Source: Acidobacteriaceae bacterium
GTDB taxonomy: Bacteria; Acidobacteriota; Terriglobia; Terriglobales; Acidobacteriaceae
NCBI GenBank assembly: GCA_003152695.1
Contig: PMAT01000064.1
Span: 1-34,062, forward strand
Direction of reading: 5' to 3'
Length of the DNA stretch: 34,062 nucleotides
Shown here: positions 7,106-15,631 of the stretch, one piece after another
Layout: every line of letters begins with the position of its first letter
How positions within the stretch are numbered: the first letter of the stretch is position 1
The notes under the pieces: model-generated
Told to the model about the DNA's origin: nothing
The model's database searches: none
What the model saw: only the letters and a program-made list of their open reading frames with translations
Made by a program: the position numbers and the translations under genes

Positions 7106-7847
7106 TGACGATGAATCGCTGGCGCGCGAGCGCTTGCGCAGAATGTTGGAAGACGAGGCCGACCTGCAAATCGTGGCCGAGTGTGGCGACGGCAAATCGG
7201 CCATCGCGTTGATCAAGCAGGAAAAGCCCGACCTTGTCTTCCTCGATGTGCAGATGCCGGAGGTGGACGGCTTCGGCGTGATCGCGGCGCTGCACGGCGA
7301 GCATGTGCCGCTCACCATCTTTGTCACCGCTTACGACCAGTATGCGATGAAGGCGTTCGAGGTGCACGCGCTCGATTATCTGCTGAAGCCCGTGGGAAAG
7401 GACCGCCTGTCAGAAGCCTTGGGCCATGCTCGCAAGCAATTGTCCCACCCCTCGGAGGCAACTTTTCAGCGCAAGCTGCTCGATCTTTTGGCCGATCTGG
7501 AATCGCGGCAGCAAACCCCGCAGCGCATTGTCATCAAGGCGGACGGAGAGATCGTCTGCCTGAAACCCAACGAGATTGATTGGGCCGAATCGGCAGGCAA
7601 TTATGTCTGCCTGCACGTGGGAGGCAACACCCACATTCTGCGGGAAACGATCACCTCGCTGGAATCGCGGTTGGGGCACCGGCAATTTCTGCGCGTGCAC
7701 CGTTCCACGCTGGTGAATGTGGACCGCATCAAGACCTTGCGGCCCTCGCTGTATGGCGATTATTCCATCTTGCTGCGCGACGGCACCAAGCTGACGCTCA
7801 GCCGCGGCTTTCGGGAGAACGTGTTGAAGCGGCTGGGGACCGCGTAG
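7083..7847 (+). CDS. LytTR-family response regulator
   Basis: A 254-residue AlgR/LytR-type regulator. The receiver domain spans about 1-122, with acidic pocket Asp9-Asp10, phospho-acceptor Asp55 (VFLDVQMP) and the LKPVGK signature lysine. A short linker leads to a LytTR DNA-binding domain (about 148-250) with the typical DWAESAGNYVCLHV and FLRVHRSTLVNVDRI segments. The ATG at 7083 lies inside the kinase gene and has a strong Shine-Dalgarno (GAGGAGG, 7064-7070). Phosphorylated by the upstream kinase, it would act as a transcription factor; target genes are not evident here. Confidence 0.94.
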   Translation: MSIRVLLSDDESLARERLRRMLEDEADLQIVAECGDGKSAIALIKQEKPDLVFLDVQMPEVDGFGVIAALHGEHVPLTIFVTAYDQYAMKAFEVHALDYLLKPVGKDRLSEALGHARKQLSHPSEATFQRKLLDLLADLESRQQTPQRIVIKADGEIVCLKPNEIDWAESAGNYVCLHVGGNTHILRETITSLESRLGHRQFLRVHRSTLVNVDRIKTLRPSLYGDYSILLRDGTKLTLSRGFRENVLKRLGTA

Positions 7848-7868
7848 CAGCCGCAATTCGCTGGGTGC

Positions 7869-7901
7869 CCCATCCTTTCGCATCTTTTGCGAAAGGGTGG
7901 G
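7869..7901. repeat. hairpin repeat of the GGTGCCCCA family
   Basis: Arms of 14 bases (7869-7882 and 7888-7901) pair with one wobble around a 5-base loop, starting GGTGCCCCA as at 1584. An A-run follows on the plus strand, and on the minus strand the T-run precedes the hairpin. It therefore does not have terminator geometry for either of the converging genes. Confidence 0.65.
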
Positions 7902-7923
7902 AAAAAACGCCAGGTTCGTTGGT

Positions 7924-10263
7924 TTACCTTCCGCTCTGCGGTTTCTGAGCCTCGTGCTCTTTCACATTGGTTCGCTTGGCCTGCTGCGTTGCTGGCCGCT
8001 GGCCTTCCGCCTCTTCCAGCTCCTGGGCAATTGAGTCCACCAGGCTGGCCTCACTCATTAGCACCTGACCAACGATTACCGCACCGTCATCGGCGTCTTT
8101 CCATTTGTGTTCTTCCATCGCCTCGCGCACCGCGGGAATCGTCTTGGCCCCATAACCCGTGTACGCGCCAGGAGCATAGATCTGATGCTTGAACCAAGGA
8201 CGCTCCTTGAGACCCTGGCTGACGGTGAAGGTCCTCTCGGTCAACAGCAGCTTGGCGTTGATGGCCTGCAGCGCGGGAGACTGCCACGCGGCGCCATCGT
8301 TGTCGTTCAATTTCGCGACAGCCTGGCGATAGCGCTGCGCCGCGCGAGCATACGCTTCCACCCCATTGTCCAGCGGGGCAAAGTTCAAGTAGGGGGGCAC
8401 CGGCTCTTTCGGAGGAGGAACATACTGCTTCTCCGGATCGGCGGTCGCGGTGAAGACTCCTTCCTCAATCTCTTTGTTGCGCTCGCGTGCCTGGTCCTGT
8501 TGTTGCTTCAACTCCTTTTTCAGCTCCGCAACGTAGCGTTTGATGGTATCGGCCGATCCCGTGGGATCGAACGGCAGCAGGTCAGCGTCGGCAAAGCGCA
8601 TGACCGTGCTCCCGGCCACCTGCGCCAACGCGCGCTCATACACGAACTTCGGATCGCCAAAATGCGTGTACCAGTAGAAGTCGTCGTAAATGGAGTGATA
8701 AACGCCGCCGCCGCTCTCGCCGCCGAATCCCATATTCAGCGCGGCCACGCCCGTATAGTCGAGGAACGCCGTGTAGTCGGAACCATCACCCAGCGCTCCC
8801 AGCCGTAGGTCGGCGCGATCGCGCAACTCCTCTCGGTCCTCCGAGCTGGCGGCGCGACCTACCCGCCGAAGATAGGCGCGTTTCCACACGGAAATGTGCT
8901 TCTCCGGATCTTGAATCTCACGCTCAACCTGGTTGACCGCGCGCTCCAGCGTGTGTGACCCCGACACGCTTAAATAACCACGCGCGCTGGAATCGGTGTT
9001 CAGATACATCACAGCGTGCTGGCGCAATTCATCCTGGTGCTGCTCGACCCACTCGGTGGAACCCAGCAGGCCGGGCTCTTCGCCGTCCCACGCGCAATAG
9101 ATAATGGTCCGCTTCGGGCGCCAGCCCTGCTTTACCAACTCGCCCAGCGCTCTTGCCTCATCCAATACGACCACCATGCCAGAAATTGGATCATCAGCTC
9201 CATTGACCCAGGCATCGTGATGATTGCCACGGAGCACCCACTGCTCGGGAGTTTCGCGGCCCGGTATCTTGGCGATGACGTCGTAGATGGTCTTCAGGTC
9301 CCAGTTCGACTTCACCACCAGGTGGACCTTGGCCGGACCAGGTCCGATCCTGTAGGTAATCGGCAGCGCTCCGCGCCAAGCGTCAGGCGCAGTCGGCCCA
9401 GAGATGGCCGCCAGCAAGGGCTGCGCGTCTCCGTACGAGATCGGCAATACCGGAATCGAAGTAATAGTCTTGGCTTCCTTCAGACTCAGGCGCTTCGCGT
9501 TCTTGGTAGCTCCCACTCCCGGAGTCAAAGGATCGCCGGGATAGTCGGTGTCCATTACACTGCCACGCTGCACACCGTCTTCGGGACGGTACGGCCCGGC
9601 CGGATAATTCTGCCCCTCAAAGTAGCCGTCGTCTCGAGGATCGGAGTAGATGATGCAGCCGACGGCGCCGTGCTCGGCAGCGACTTTCGGCTTGATCCCG
9701 CGCCAGCCGCCGCCGTAGCGAGCGATCACAATCGCGCCCTTCACCGAAACTCCCAGCCGCTCCAGTTGCTCATAATCGTCGCGCATGCCGTAATTCACGT
9801 ACACCAGCGGGCCGGTGACGTCTCCATCAGCGGAGTAGGCGTTGTACGTGGGCAGTTGCTCGGAAGTCTGTTGCGAGGTCGGATCGATGCTGAGCGGCGG
9901 CTCTTGTAGTTTGGCCACAAAGTACGTGGGAGACAACAGCTCGACGTGACGCTCCTTCGGCGTGGGAAACAGCACGTCGAAGGTTTCGATGTGGGCGTCG
10001 AAGCCATACTGCTGAAACTTCGACAGGATCCACTCAGCGTTTTCCTTGTCGTACGGAGAACCGACGTTGTGCGGCCGGGCGCTCAGGTGCTGCATCGATT
10101 CCCGCATCGCGTCAGGATTGGGGAGGTTGCGGAATTTCGATTCCCAATCGCGCTCCACAACTGCATGCGCGGGCGAGTAGCCATCCATAGGCTCCTGATT
10201 GTTGGCTGCACTCCCCAACTGAAGCAACGAAAACAACAGAACGGCCACGCCGGTACGGCTCAT
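7924..10263 (-). CDS. secreted M28 peptidase, glutamate carboxypeptidase II-like
   Basis: A 779-residue zinc peptidase with an N-terminal signal peptide (hydrophobic 5-15, cleavage probably near Ala19-Ala20). Domains in order: M28 N-lobe, inserted protease-associated domain (about 150-320), catalytic M28 lobe and a C-terminal TFR-like dimerisation domain (about 600-740). Zinc and catalytic residues are all present: His348 (NHHDAW), Asp358 (GADDP), Glu395-Glu396 (DGEEPGLLGS), Asp424 (LNTDSS) and the His of GVYHSIYDDFYW. The family removes C-terminal Glu or other acidic residues from peptides, outside the cytoplasm. Gln/Lys-rich coiled coil before the dimerisation domain (ELKKELKQQQDQ) is longer than usual. 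The C-terminal tail is low complexity. Convergent with the response regulator gene. Confidence 0.94.
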   Translation of the reverse strand: MSRTGVAVLLFSLLQLGSAANNQEPMDGYSPAHAVVERDWESKFRNLPNPDAMRESMQHLSARPHNVGSPYDKENAEWILSKFQQYGFDAHIETFDVLFPTPKERHVELLSPTYFVAKLQEPPLSIDPTSQQTSEQLPTYNAYSADGDVTGPLVYVNYGMRDDYEQLERLGVSVKGAIVIARYGGGWRGIKPKVAAEHGAVGCIIYSDPRDDGYFEGQNYPAGPYRPEDGVQRGSVMDTDYPGDPLTPGVGATKNAKRLSLKEAKTITSIPVLPISYGDAQPLLAAISGPTAPDAWRGALPITYRIGPGPAKVHLVVKSNWDLKTIYDVIAKIPGRETPEQWVLRGNHHDAWVNGADDPISGMVVVLDEARALGELVKQGWRPKRTIIYCAWDGEEPGLLGSTEWVEQHQDELRQHAVMYLNTDSSARGYLSVSGSHTLERAVNQVEREIQDPEKHISVWKRAYLRRVGRAASSEDREELRDRADLRLGALGDGSDYTAFLDYTGVAALNMGFGGESGGGVYHSIYDDFYWYTHFGDPKFVYERALAQVAGSTVMRFADADLLPFDPTGSADTIKRYVAELKKELKQQQDQARERNKEIEEGVFTATADPEKQYVPPPKEPVPPYLNFAPLDNGVEAYARAAQRYRQAVAKLNDNDGAAWQSPALQAINAKLLLTERTFTVSQGLKERPWFKHQIYAPGAYTGYGAKTIPAVREAMEEHKWKDADDGAVIVGQVLMSEASLVDSIAQELEEAEGQRPATQQAKRTNVKEHEAQKPQSGR

Positions 10264-10419
10264 CGCTTATTTACCTCCGCCCGCCTCTGCGGGTGATGCC
10301 TAACAGTCTGCACAGGGTTGTAGTCTATCTCGCTGGAGTTCATGGAGTGTTTTGATCCGGGCAGGGGGAACCGCCCTGCTGTTCCGATGCTTGTGGGCAT
10401 GGGCCGCCTTCAATCTGAT

Positions 10420-10614
10420 CTACAACATTCCGCCGGTTCTCGTGGTCAGAACATTTAGCGCCATCTCCAGCTTGGCGATGGCTTTATCCAAGTCGGGATG
10501 TTTGTCGAGTTGCTGCCTCAGCCCACTCAAAATGCGATGCGCCTCGGCAACGTGCTCGGCCGCTGGGTGGTCTTTGGTTGCAGTGGTGTTTTCTTCGGAA
10601 GACTCGGGACTCAT
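10420..10614 (-). CDS. small hypothetical helical protein
   Basis: A 64-residue protein with a Ser/Glu/Thr-rich N-terminus and a likely two-helix remainder (AAEHVAEAHRILSGLRQQL and DLDKAIAKLEMALNVL). A modest AGGTG ribosome site lies before the ATG. No family is recognised. It is a single gene between the peptidase and the channel, transcribed away from the latter. It could be a small DNA- or protein-binding factor; function unknown. Confidence 0.5.
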   Translation of the reverse strand: MSPESSEENTTATKDHPAAEHVAEAHRILSGLRQQLDKHPDLDKAIAKLEMALNVLTTRTGGML

Positions 10615-10669
10615 GGAATCACCTGACGAACATCTTACCCGCTAGCCACGCCGTTGAAAACCGCAGAGG

Positions 10670-11857
10670 TTGCGGCTTCTCGAATTCATCCGTGTGGCTG
10701 TGTGTTTCGGCTTGCGCTCAAAGCCGGTTCCGGTGCAAACTCTGCCAACGCCTGTGAATGGACGTCCCGTGGAATCCAAGGAAAAATCGAATCCGGCCGC
10801 AATCGTGATTCTTTACTGCATTGCCACCGTCACCATCGCCGCCTACGGCTACGGGATCGGGGGCATGGACTCGCTCCGGGCAGGCGCACTCTACGCCGTC
10901 GCCGGCTTGATTCTCGCATTCGCCTGCGTAGGCTTCGCGCCCCGATTCATCGTGGTGGTTGCGCTTGCGACCGGCATGCTCGGCAGCATGATGCGGGCCT
11001 CCATCGCTCCCGAGATGACGTCGCTCATTCCCCGGCAGAGCACAATTGACTACTTGCAGAAAATGATGTCGGTCTGCGGCGCCATTGGTTTTGCCGGGAG
11101 CCTGTACGGTGGATTTCGCTTTACCGGCAAGGGCATTTTCAACTGGGTCAGCAAGGCCCTGCTTAGCCGCCTGCCAGCTTCCAAACCCGCATCAGTTCCA
11201 TTGCAACATCATGCGATGCGGCAATTGGCCCATCACTTCTACGCCTCCGAGCGAATGTACTTCTCGATACTGGCTGCCTTTGCCAGCGCACTGATCGCGC
11301 AAATCGAGGTCCATCCCGTTCCCCGTTCGCTGCTCATCATCCTGCTGGCGATCCTGATCTCCACCAATCTCGCGTGGCTTCTGGGCGAGTGGCTGAAACC
11401 ACGGCTGCTGGTGCTGGTCGGCGTCTTCCGCATATTGCAGCAGATGTGGGAAGCGCTTCTCGCCTTCTTGCTAGGCTATGCCGCCATCATCTTTATTTTC
11501 GCGTGTTTTTACGCCGCAGCCTGGCAACACAACCGCTCTTCCGCTTTCCAAGGCATGAGTCTGATTTCGCCTTTGCCTCCCAGTTTCGGTCAGTTCGTGT
11601 ACTTCTCCGTGGTCACCATGGCCACGCTGGGTTACGGAGACGTGATCCCGTCCGATGCCCTGACCCGGACACTTGCTTGTATCGAGGTGGTGATCGGTGT
11701 GGGGTGGGTGACCGTCGTCTTGAGTGCCGCCTCAGCGCTGGCTCGTCCCAGAGTGAATCAGATGCTGAAGGAAGTTTGGCTGGAAGAAGGCGAAACCGAT
11801 CCCGAAGATATCCCGCTGCAGGGCAAGGGTAAGGCCGGCGGCTCGCCAAGCGACTAG
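10670..11857 (+). CDS. K+-channel-like membrane protein (Ion_trans_2)
   Basis: A membrane protein of up to 395 residues. It has about six hydrophobic segments (roughly 44-64, 71-90, 93-108, 132-150, 197-212, 219-240) before the pore module. The pore module has a helix at 257-284, a pore loop with the selectivity filter TLGYGD (319-324) and a final helix at 334-357. T-x-G-Y-G-D is the potassium filter. No RCK or cyclic-nucleotide domain follows; the tail is short and acidic. The open frame begins at a TTG (10670); GTG codons at 10754 and 10769 are equally plausible starts, and the first membrane helix begins only after them. Start uncertain, function as a tetrameric K+ channel fairly likely. 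Confidence 0.85.
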   Translation: MRLLEFIRVAVCFGLRSKPVPVQTLPTPVNGRPVESKEKSNPAAIVILYCIATVTIAAYGYGIGGMDSLRAGALYAVAGLILAFACVGFAPRFIVVVALATGMLGSMMRASIAPEMTSLIPRQSTIDYLQKMMSVCGAIGFAGSLYGGFRFTGKGIFNWVSKALLSRLPASKPASVPLQHHAMRQLAHHFYASERMYFSILAAFASALIAQIEVHPVPRSLLIILLAILISTNLAWLLGEWLKPRLLVLVGVFRILQQMWEALLAFLLGYAAIIFIFACFYAAAWQHNRSSAFQGMSLISPLPPSFGQFVYFSVVTMATLGYGDVIPSDALTRTLACIEVVIGVGWVTVVLSAASALARPRVNQMLKEVWLEEGETDPEDIPLQGKGKAGGSPSD

Positions 11858-11944
11858 CTGGACGATGCGGGCGCGTTTGTCCCGCAGCATAAGGCGCGAT
11901 TCTTTGTCGTAGAGTTTGGCCTGGCGTCGTTGCCACTCCGTAGC

Positions 11945-12394
11945 CTAGCCTACCGCCTCGTCCAGCGGAACATTGGCCGTCACCAGATGCCGTTTGGCCT
12001 TTTCTTGTAACTCCTCGGTCATGGGCACGCTCTTGCCGGACTCCAGGCTGGCCTGCACCGCGACGCTGTCGCAAGTTGCCACCATCTTGCCGGTTTCGTC
12101 GTTGTACATCTGATGGAGAAAGCGAAAATATTTTTCGCCGATGGCCAGGAAGCCGCTCTTGATTTCCACCAATTCCCCGCCCCGCAACTCTTCCAGGAAC
12201 TGATAGTTCTGGCGCACGATCGCCACCCGCAAGTTCCTCTGCTTCATCGAAGCCGGGGTCATTCCGATGGCGTGCAGCAAAAACCAGGTGGCCTGGTCGA
12301 AGCGCGAGACATACATGTGCGAGTTCATGTGGCTGGCGAAATCGTACTCCGACGCCAGTACCGCGCCCTTGAAGGTGTGCACCCATTCAGTCAT
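11945..12394 (-). CDS. hotdog-fold acyl-CoA thioesterase (4-hydroxybenzoyl-CoA thioesterase-like)
   Basis: A 149-residue single hotdog domain. The motif EYDFASHMNSHMYVSRFDQA carries the Asp18 and His22-x-Asn24 of the FcbC/YbgC-type active site. Thioesterases of this kind hydrolyse aromatic or short acyl-CoA. Known box gene clusters can carry a benzoyl-CoA thioesterase that releases CoA when the pool is trapped. Here it lies in the minus-strand arm diverging from boxR, 145 bases beyond the alpha/beta hydrolase, which supports (but does not prove) a benzoyl-CoA or ring-cleavage-product role. Confidence 0.85.
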   Translation of the reverse strand: MTEWVHTFKGAVLASEYDFASHMNSHMYVSRFDQATWFLLHAIGMTPASMKQRNLRVAIVRQNYQFLEELRGGELVEIKSGFLAIGEKYFRFLHQMYNDETGKMVATCDSVAVQASLESGKSVPMTEELQEKAKRHLVTANVPLDEAVG

Positions 12395-12416
12395 GTTTTC
12401 GCCTCTTCTGGAAGAA

Positions 12417-12477
12417 CGCTTTTCGCTCTTCGCGATTCGCTTTTCGCTAGCGGCCCTGCAATTGTGTCATCCTGAGC
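12417..12477. repeat. 7-bp tandem repeat followed by a GTCATCCTGAGC element
   Basis: 12417-12451 reads as five 7-base units (CGCTTTT, CGCTCTT, CGCGATT, CGCTTTT, CGCTAGC). Next comes GTCATCCTGAGC (12466-12477), which recurs at 33306-33317 inside the peptide-transporter ATPase gene, and a GTCGAAGGACCC phrase near 12512. The block separates the thioesterase from the hydrolase gene. Confidence 0.7.
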
Positions 12478-12539
12478 GACGAGTCCGGGCGCTCCGGCGA
12501 CCGGGCGAGGAGTCGAAGGACCCCTATAGTGCCCATCCC

Positions 12540-13373
12540 TTATTGTTCTTCAACAGCCGCCTTGGTCGCACGTGTCGTTTCCTCATTACCCTCCACCGCC
12601 GCGACAAAGTCTGCCATTTTCTCCAGTGTCGCTTCCGCCTGATCGCGGTGCGGTGAGTGCCTGCAATTCGGCAGCATCAGAATTTCTGTCGCGGACACGC
12701 GCGCCCGGATCGCCTTTACCTGGGCGATGGTCCCGTATTCGTCCTCTTCGCCTTGAATGCACAGTATCGGGCAGCGGATCGCCGGCAAATACTCTTCGAT
12801 GTTCCACGAGCGAAATTGCCGATCGAGCCAGATATCGTTCCAGCCCCAAAAAGTCTCATCCACGTGCCGGTGGTAGCGCCCAAGTTTCCGCGGCAGATCA
12901 GTCGTCAAATAGGCCACTTTCGCCTCGGTGATGCTCGCGACACTCAGGTCTTCCACAAACACGTGCGGCGCTTCCAGGATCAAGGCGCGCGGCCGATCGG
13001 GATATTTACCCGCAAAGATCAACGCGATTGATCCGCCATCGCTGTGGCCCAGCAAAATTGGCTTCGCGATGCTCAGCTTCACGAGCAACTCCGGCAGCAC
13101 CACTTCGCCTTCGTGGTGCATGAATTCCACCGGACGCTTTTCCAGTAGCTTGTCGGAATTTCCATGTCCATAGCGCGAATAGACCAGTATCCCGCAACCG
13201 GTGCGCAGCGCGAGCCGTTGCGGAAAGTCCTTCCACAGCGCGACCGAGCCCAGGCCCTCGTGCAGCATGACGATCGTCGAGCGGTCGTTGCCTGCCGGCT
13301 CGATCCACACAGTCTCCAGCCGCTTGCCATCAACCAGAACTTCGCCGTGTTGGTGAGGTGCTGCCGCAGCCAT
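12540..13373 (-). CDS. alpha/beta hydrolase in the box locus
   Basis: A 277-residue alpha/beta hydrolase. The oxyanion loop is HEGLG (38-42); the nucleophile Ser111 lies in GHSDGG; the acid is probably Asp211 (GEEDEYG) and the base His239 in NCRHSPHRDQ. The start MAAAAPH at 13373 is 2 bases after the flavodoxin stop; a longer reading overlaps that gene and lacks support. Lactone or ester hydrolases occur in box clusters, where a side product of ring cleavage may lactonise, so that is a possible role. Haloalkane or epoxide chemistry is not indicated because the nucleophile is Ser. Confidence 0.87.
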   Translation of the reverse strand: MAAAAPHQHGEVLVDGKRLETVWIEPAGNDRSTIVMLHEGLGSVALWKDFPQRLALRTGCGILVYSRYGHGNSDKLLEKRPVEFMHHEGEVVLPELLVKLSIAKPILLGHSDGGSIALIFAGKYPDRPRALILEAPHVFVEDLSVASITEAKVAYLTTDLPRKLGRYHRHVDETFWGWNDIWLDRQFRSWNIEEYLPAIRCPILCIQGEEDEYGTIAQVKAIRARVSATEILMLPNCRHSPHRDQAEATLEKMADFVAAVEGNEETTRATKAAVEEQ

Positions 13374-13375
13374 AT

Positions 13376-13852
13376 CTACCCAATCTCCGATGAGGATGCG
13401 AGGTGCTGCTCGGCCCATGGCACCACCCATTGCGCCGCTACCTCTTCGGGCAGGGTGCCCGAGCTTGCGTCGTGCGTCAGGATTTCGCCGGCCCGCTTGG
13501 CGCCGAGCGAAGTCAGCATCTTGTCAAAGCGAATTCCGCCATGACAGTACGTGTTTTTGTAGGTGCGGTCACCCAGCGCGATCACGCCGTAGATTACGCC
13601 GGTGAGGTCCGGCTTCTCACTCTCCAGGCTGTTAAAGAGTGCCTGTGCATTGTCGGGAACATCACCCTGTCCATAGGTGGAAGTGCAAATCAGGAAGGCG
13701 CCCCCGCTCTGAAAGACGCTGGCATCGAGGCCGTCCATCGCCCTGATCGTCGTCTGATGGCCAGCCACCTCCAGCGCTTGCTGCACCTCCTGGGCGACCA
13801 TCTCGGCCGTGCCGGTCATGGTACCCACTAGGATCGTAATGTCGCGGCCCAT
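13376..13852 (-). CDS. flavodoxin-like FMN protein (MioC-like)
   Basis: A 158-residue flavodoxin fold. The phosphate loop is GTMTGTAEMVA (10-20), the first ring loop STYGQGDVPDNA (58-69) and the second GDRTYKNT (94-101), all in the right places for FMN. The length fits free short-chain flavodoxins and MioC. It starts at an ATG with a GGGGA ribosome site and diverges from boxR, sharing a promoter region that contains the TGCA box motif. In the box context it could carry electrons to the BoxB di-iron centre; see the findings. It may equally serve an unrelated redox enzyme. Confidence 0.88.
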   Translation of the reverse strand: MGRDITILVGTMTGTAEMVAQEVQQALEVAGHQTTIRAMDGLDASVFQSGGAFLICTSTYGQGDVPDNAQALFNSLESEKPDLTGVIYGVIALGDRTYKNTYCHGGIRFDKMLTSLGAKRAGEILTHDASSGTLPEEVAAQWVVPWAEQHLASSSEIG

Positions 13853-13870
13853 GCTTGTGTCCCCACTTCA

Positions 13871-13939
13871 GGCACTATTATACGTGCGACCATGGAAGTA
13901 TAATGCATCCACGGTGAGCCGAAAACGCGACATAGTGCA
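13871..13939. promoter_or_regulatory. divergent flavodoxin/boxR promoter with TGCA and GCACTATWAT motifs
   Basis: The plus strand has TATAAT (13899-13904) immediately followed by TGCAT, ten bases before the boxR GTG. The minus strand has TATAAT (13882-13877) inside GCACTATTATACGTGC (an imperfect palindrome, GCAC...GTGC), 24 bases before the flavodoxin ATG. A further TGCA lies at 13936-13939, inside boxR. Neither strand has a good -35. The same TATAATGCATC string is found at the boxC promoter, so one regulator probably acts on all three. Confidence 0.6.
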
Positions 13940-14852
13940 TGTTGTGGAGAACGCGGCGGCGCAGACCCCTGCCGCCGCGGTTTCCGCTGGCGCCGACTCC
14001 AGCTCCCAATCCGATTACCTCCGGTTGCTCGGCGAGCGGGTGCGAGAGATGCGCGCTCGCCGCGGTATGACCCGCAAGATCCTCGCCCGTGACTCGGGAG
14101 TATCCGAACGCTACCTGGCGCAACTGGAAAGCGGACAGGGCAACATTTCCATCCTCCGACTGCGACAAATCGCACAGGCGCTCGACACTCCTCTCGAAGC
14201 CCTGGTGCTCGACGGCCCCGAGCCGCCTGTGGACCTGGTGCACACCACCGAATTTCTGCGGCGGCTGCCGGCGGCGGAACTAGTGGAGGCCCGCCGACTG
14301 CTGGTGGAACACTTCGGCGGCGTTGACCTCGACGCGAGGCGCGGCCGCATCGCCTTGGTCGGCCTGCGCGGCGCCGGCAAGTCCACGTTAGGAGCCATGC
14401 TGGCTGATCGTTTGGAGGCGCCGTTTCTCGAGCTGGATCGCCTGATCGAGCAGGAGAGCGGGGTCAGCCTCAGCGTCATCTTCGATCTTTATGGGCAGAG
14501 CGGCTTTCGCCGGCTGGAGCGCCGCGTTTTGGACCAGGTCATCGAACGCTATCCGCGATTCGTGCTGGCTACTGGCGGCAGCCTGGTCTCCGAGCCCGCG
14601 ACCTTCGAGCGGTTGCTTACTATGTGCTTCACGGTCTGGCTGCGGGCCACGCCGGAAGAGCACATGCAGCGTGTCATCGCTCAGGGCGACATGCGGCCCA
14701 TGGCCGACAACCGCGAATCCATGTCGGACCTGCGACGCATTCTCGACGTGCGCGAGCCGCTGTATCGCAAAGCCGACGCGACCATCGATACCAGCGGCGG
14801 TTCGGTGGAAGAGACGCTGGAGATGCTGCAGCAGTCAATTCGCCAGAGCTGA
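13914..14852 (+). CDS. boxR: BoxR/BzdR-type regulator (HTH fused to shikimate-kinase-like domain)
   Basis: About 312 residues. An XRE-type helix-turn-helix spans 37-98 (RARRGMTRKILARDSGVSERYLAQLESG) and is followed by a linker. A shikimate-kinase-like domain begins near 145, with P-loop GLRGAGKS (150-157), DRLIE and a GGS loop. This two-domain build is the hallmark of the BzdR/BoxR family, repressors of benzoate catabolism that bind benzoyl-CoA through the kinase-like domain. The GTG at 13914 lies just after a TATAAT box; GTG 13944 is an alternative start. The open frame continues upstream into flavodoxin territory but is not supported. boxC and boxB follow on the same strand after a HigBA module. 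Likely autoregulated through TGCA sites. Confidence 0.93.
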   Translation: MSRKRDIVHVVENAAAQTPAAAVSAGADSSSQSDYLRLLGERVREMRARRGMTRKILARDSGVSERYLAQLESGQGNISILRLRQIAQALDTPLEALVLDGPEPPVDLVHTTEFLRRLPAAELVEARRLLVEHFGGVDLDARRGRIALVGLRGAGKSTLGAMLADRLEAPFLELDRLIEQESGVSLSVIFDLYGQSGFRRLERRVLDQVIERYPRFVLATGGSLVSEPATFERLLTMCFTVWLRATPEEHMQRVIAQGDMRPMADNRESMSDLRRILDVREPLYRKADATIDTSGGSVEETLEMLQQSIRQS

Positions 14853-14891
14853 TTGGGTTTTCAGCGCTGTTCCCTTGCCAGTCGATTTTTC

Positions 14892-14922
14892 TTGACCCGT
14901 TCGCAAATTGCGAACATCTTAT
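14892..14922 (+). promoter_or_regulatory. higBA promoter with palindromic operator
   Basis: TTGACC (14892-14897) is a good -35. A perfect inverted repeat TTCGCAA-A-TTGCGAA (14900-14914) fills the spacer, and a weak TCTTAT (14917-14922, 19-base spacing) may be the -10. The site is suited to binding by the HigA helix-turn-helix protein. No Shine-Dalgarno precedes the GTG of higB at 14926. Confidence 0.6.
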
Positions 14923-14925
14923 TAA

Positions 14926-15213
14926 GTGCACGTTATCAGCCGGAAGAGACTTCTGGATGCGGCGAAGCGCCATGGCGATCTCTCCGCTCCCTTGGATTTG
15001 TGGTACCGGGTGGCCAAGAAGGCAGAGTGGAAGTCGCTGGACGAAGTGCGACAGACGTTTCCCTCTGCGGATGCAGTCGGGAAATACACAGTGTTCAACA
15101 TCAAGGGCAATTCATACCGCATGATCGCTGAGATTAATTATCGCAGCCGACGAATCTTTGTCCGGCAGGTGCTGTCGCACGCGGATTACGAGAGGGGAGG
15201 ATGGAAACAATGA
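14926..15213 (+). CDS. higB: HigB-type mRNA interferase toxin
   Basis: A 95-residue HigB toxin, starting at GTG with the family's usual opening HVISRKRLLDAAKRH. The characteristic KYTVFNIKGNSYRMIAEINY strand pair and the FVRQVLSHADY C-terminus are present, matching ribosome-dependent HigB RNases of the HicA-unrelated RelE superfamily. Toxin precedes antitoxin, as in other higBA operons, and its TGA overlaps the higA ATG by 4 bases. It is sandwiched between boxR (74 bases upstream) and boxC. Confidence 0.9.
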   Translation: MHVISRKRLLDAAKRHGDLSAPLDLWYRVAKKAEWKSLDEVRQTFPSADAVGKYTVFNIKGNSYRMIAEINYRSRRIFVRQVLSHADYERGGWKQ

Positions 15214-15608
15214 ACGCGCTGGCAATCAATCCGGTTTACGCCAAGTTGCTGGCGCAAATTCCTCCCAAGGTCATCCGCAGCGAAGCCGAGAACGAGCACT
15301 ACGTCAATGCGCTTTACGCGCTTGAACAAAAGCGCTCGCTGACGAGAGAAGAGAAAGAACTGGCTGACCTGCTGACGCTGTTGATTGAAGATTTCGAGGC
15401 AAAGCGGTACCAGTTGCCACGCGCCACGCCGCGGCAAGCATTGTCTTTTCTGATGGAAGAACATGGACTCAAGCAGAAAGACCTGATTGAGATCTTCGGT
15501 TCGCGCAGCACCGTTTCCGAAGTGATTAGCGGCAAGCGAGAACTGACGAAAGCACAGATCAGCCGCCTGAGCCAGCGTTTCCATGTCTCGCCGGAGGTGT
15601 TCTTCTAG
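15210..15608 (+). CDS. higA: HigA-type helix-turn-helix antitoxin
   Basis: A 132-residue antitoxin. The N-terminal half is helical (HYVNALYALEQKRSLTREEKELADLL). The C-terminal XRE domain (about 75-130) holds the HTH (LKQKDLIEIFGSRSTVSEVISGKRELTKAQISRL is abbreviated here as its LKQKDLIEIFG and STVSEVISGKR parts). A strong GGGGAGG ribosome site (15194-15200) abuts an ATG at 15201, but the ATG at 15210 has normal 9-base spacing and overlaps the toxin stop (ATGA), so I start there. It should neutralise HigB and repress through the TTCGCAA palindrome. Confidence 0.9.
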   Translation: MNALAINPVYAKLLAQIPPKVIRSEAENEHYVNALYALEQKRSLTREEKELADLLTLLIEDFEAKRYQLPRATPRQALSFLMEEHGLKQKDLIEIFGSRSTVSEVISGKRELTKAQISRLSQRFHVSPEVFF

Positions 15609-15631
15609 CTCTTCTCTCTAATCCGACAATC

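Noticed and set aside
7869-7901. Terminator for the response regulator gene
   Set aside because: The hairpin is strong but the T-run is on the wrong side for both strands; it matches the dispersed hairpin family instead.
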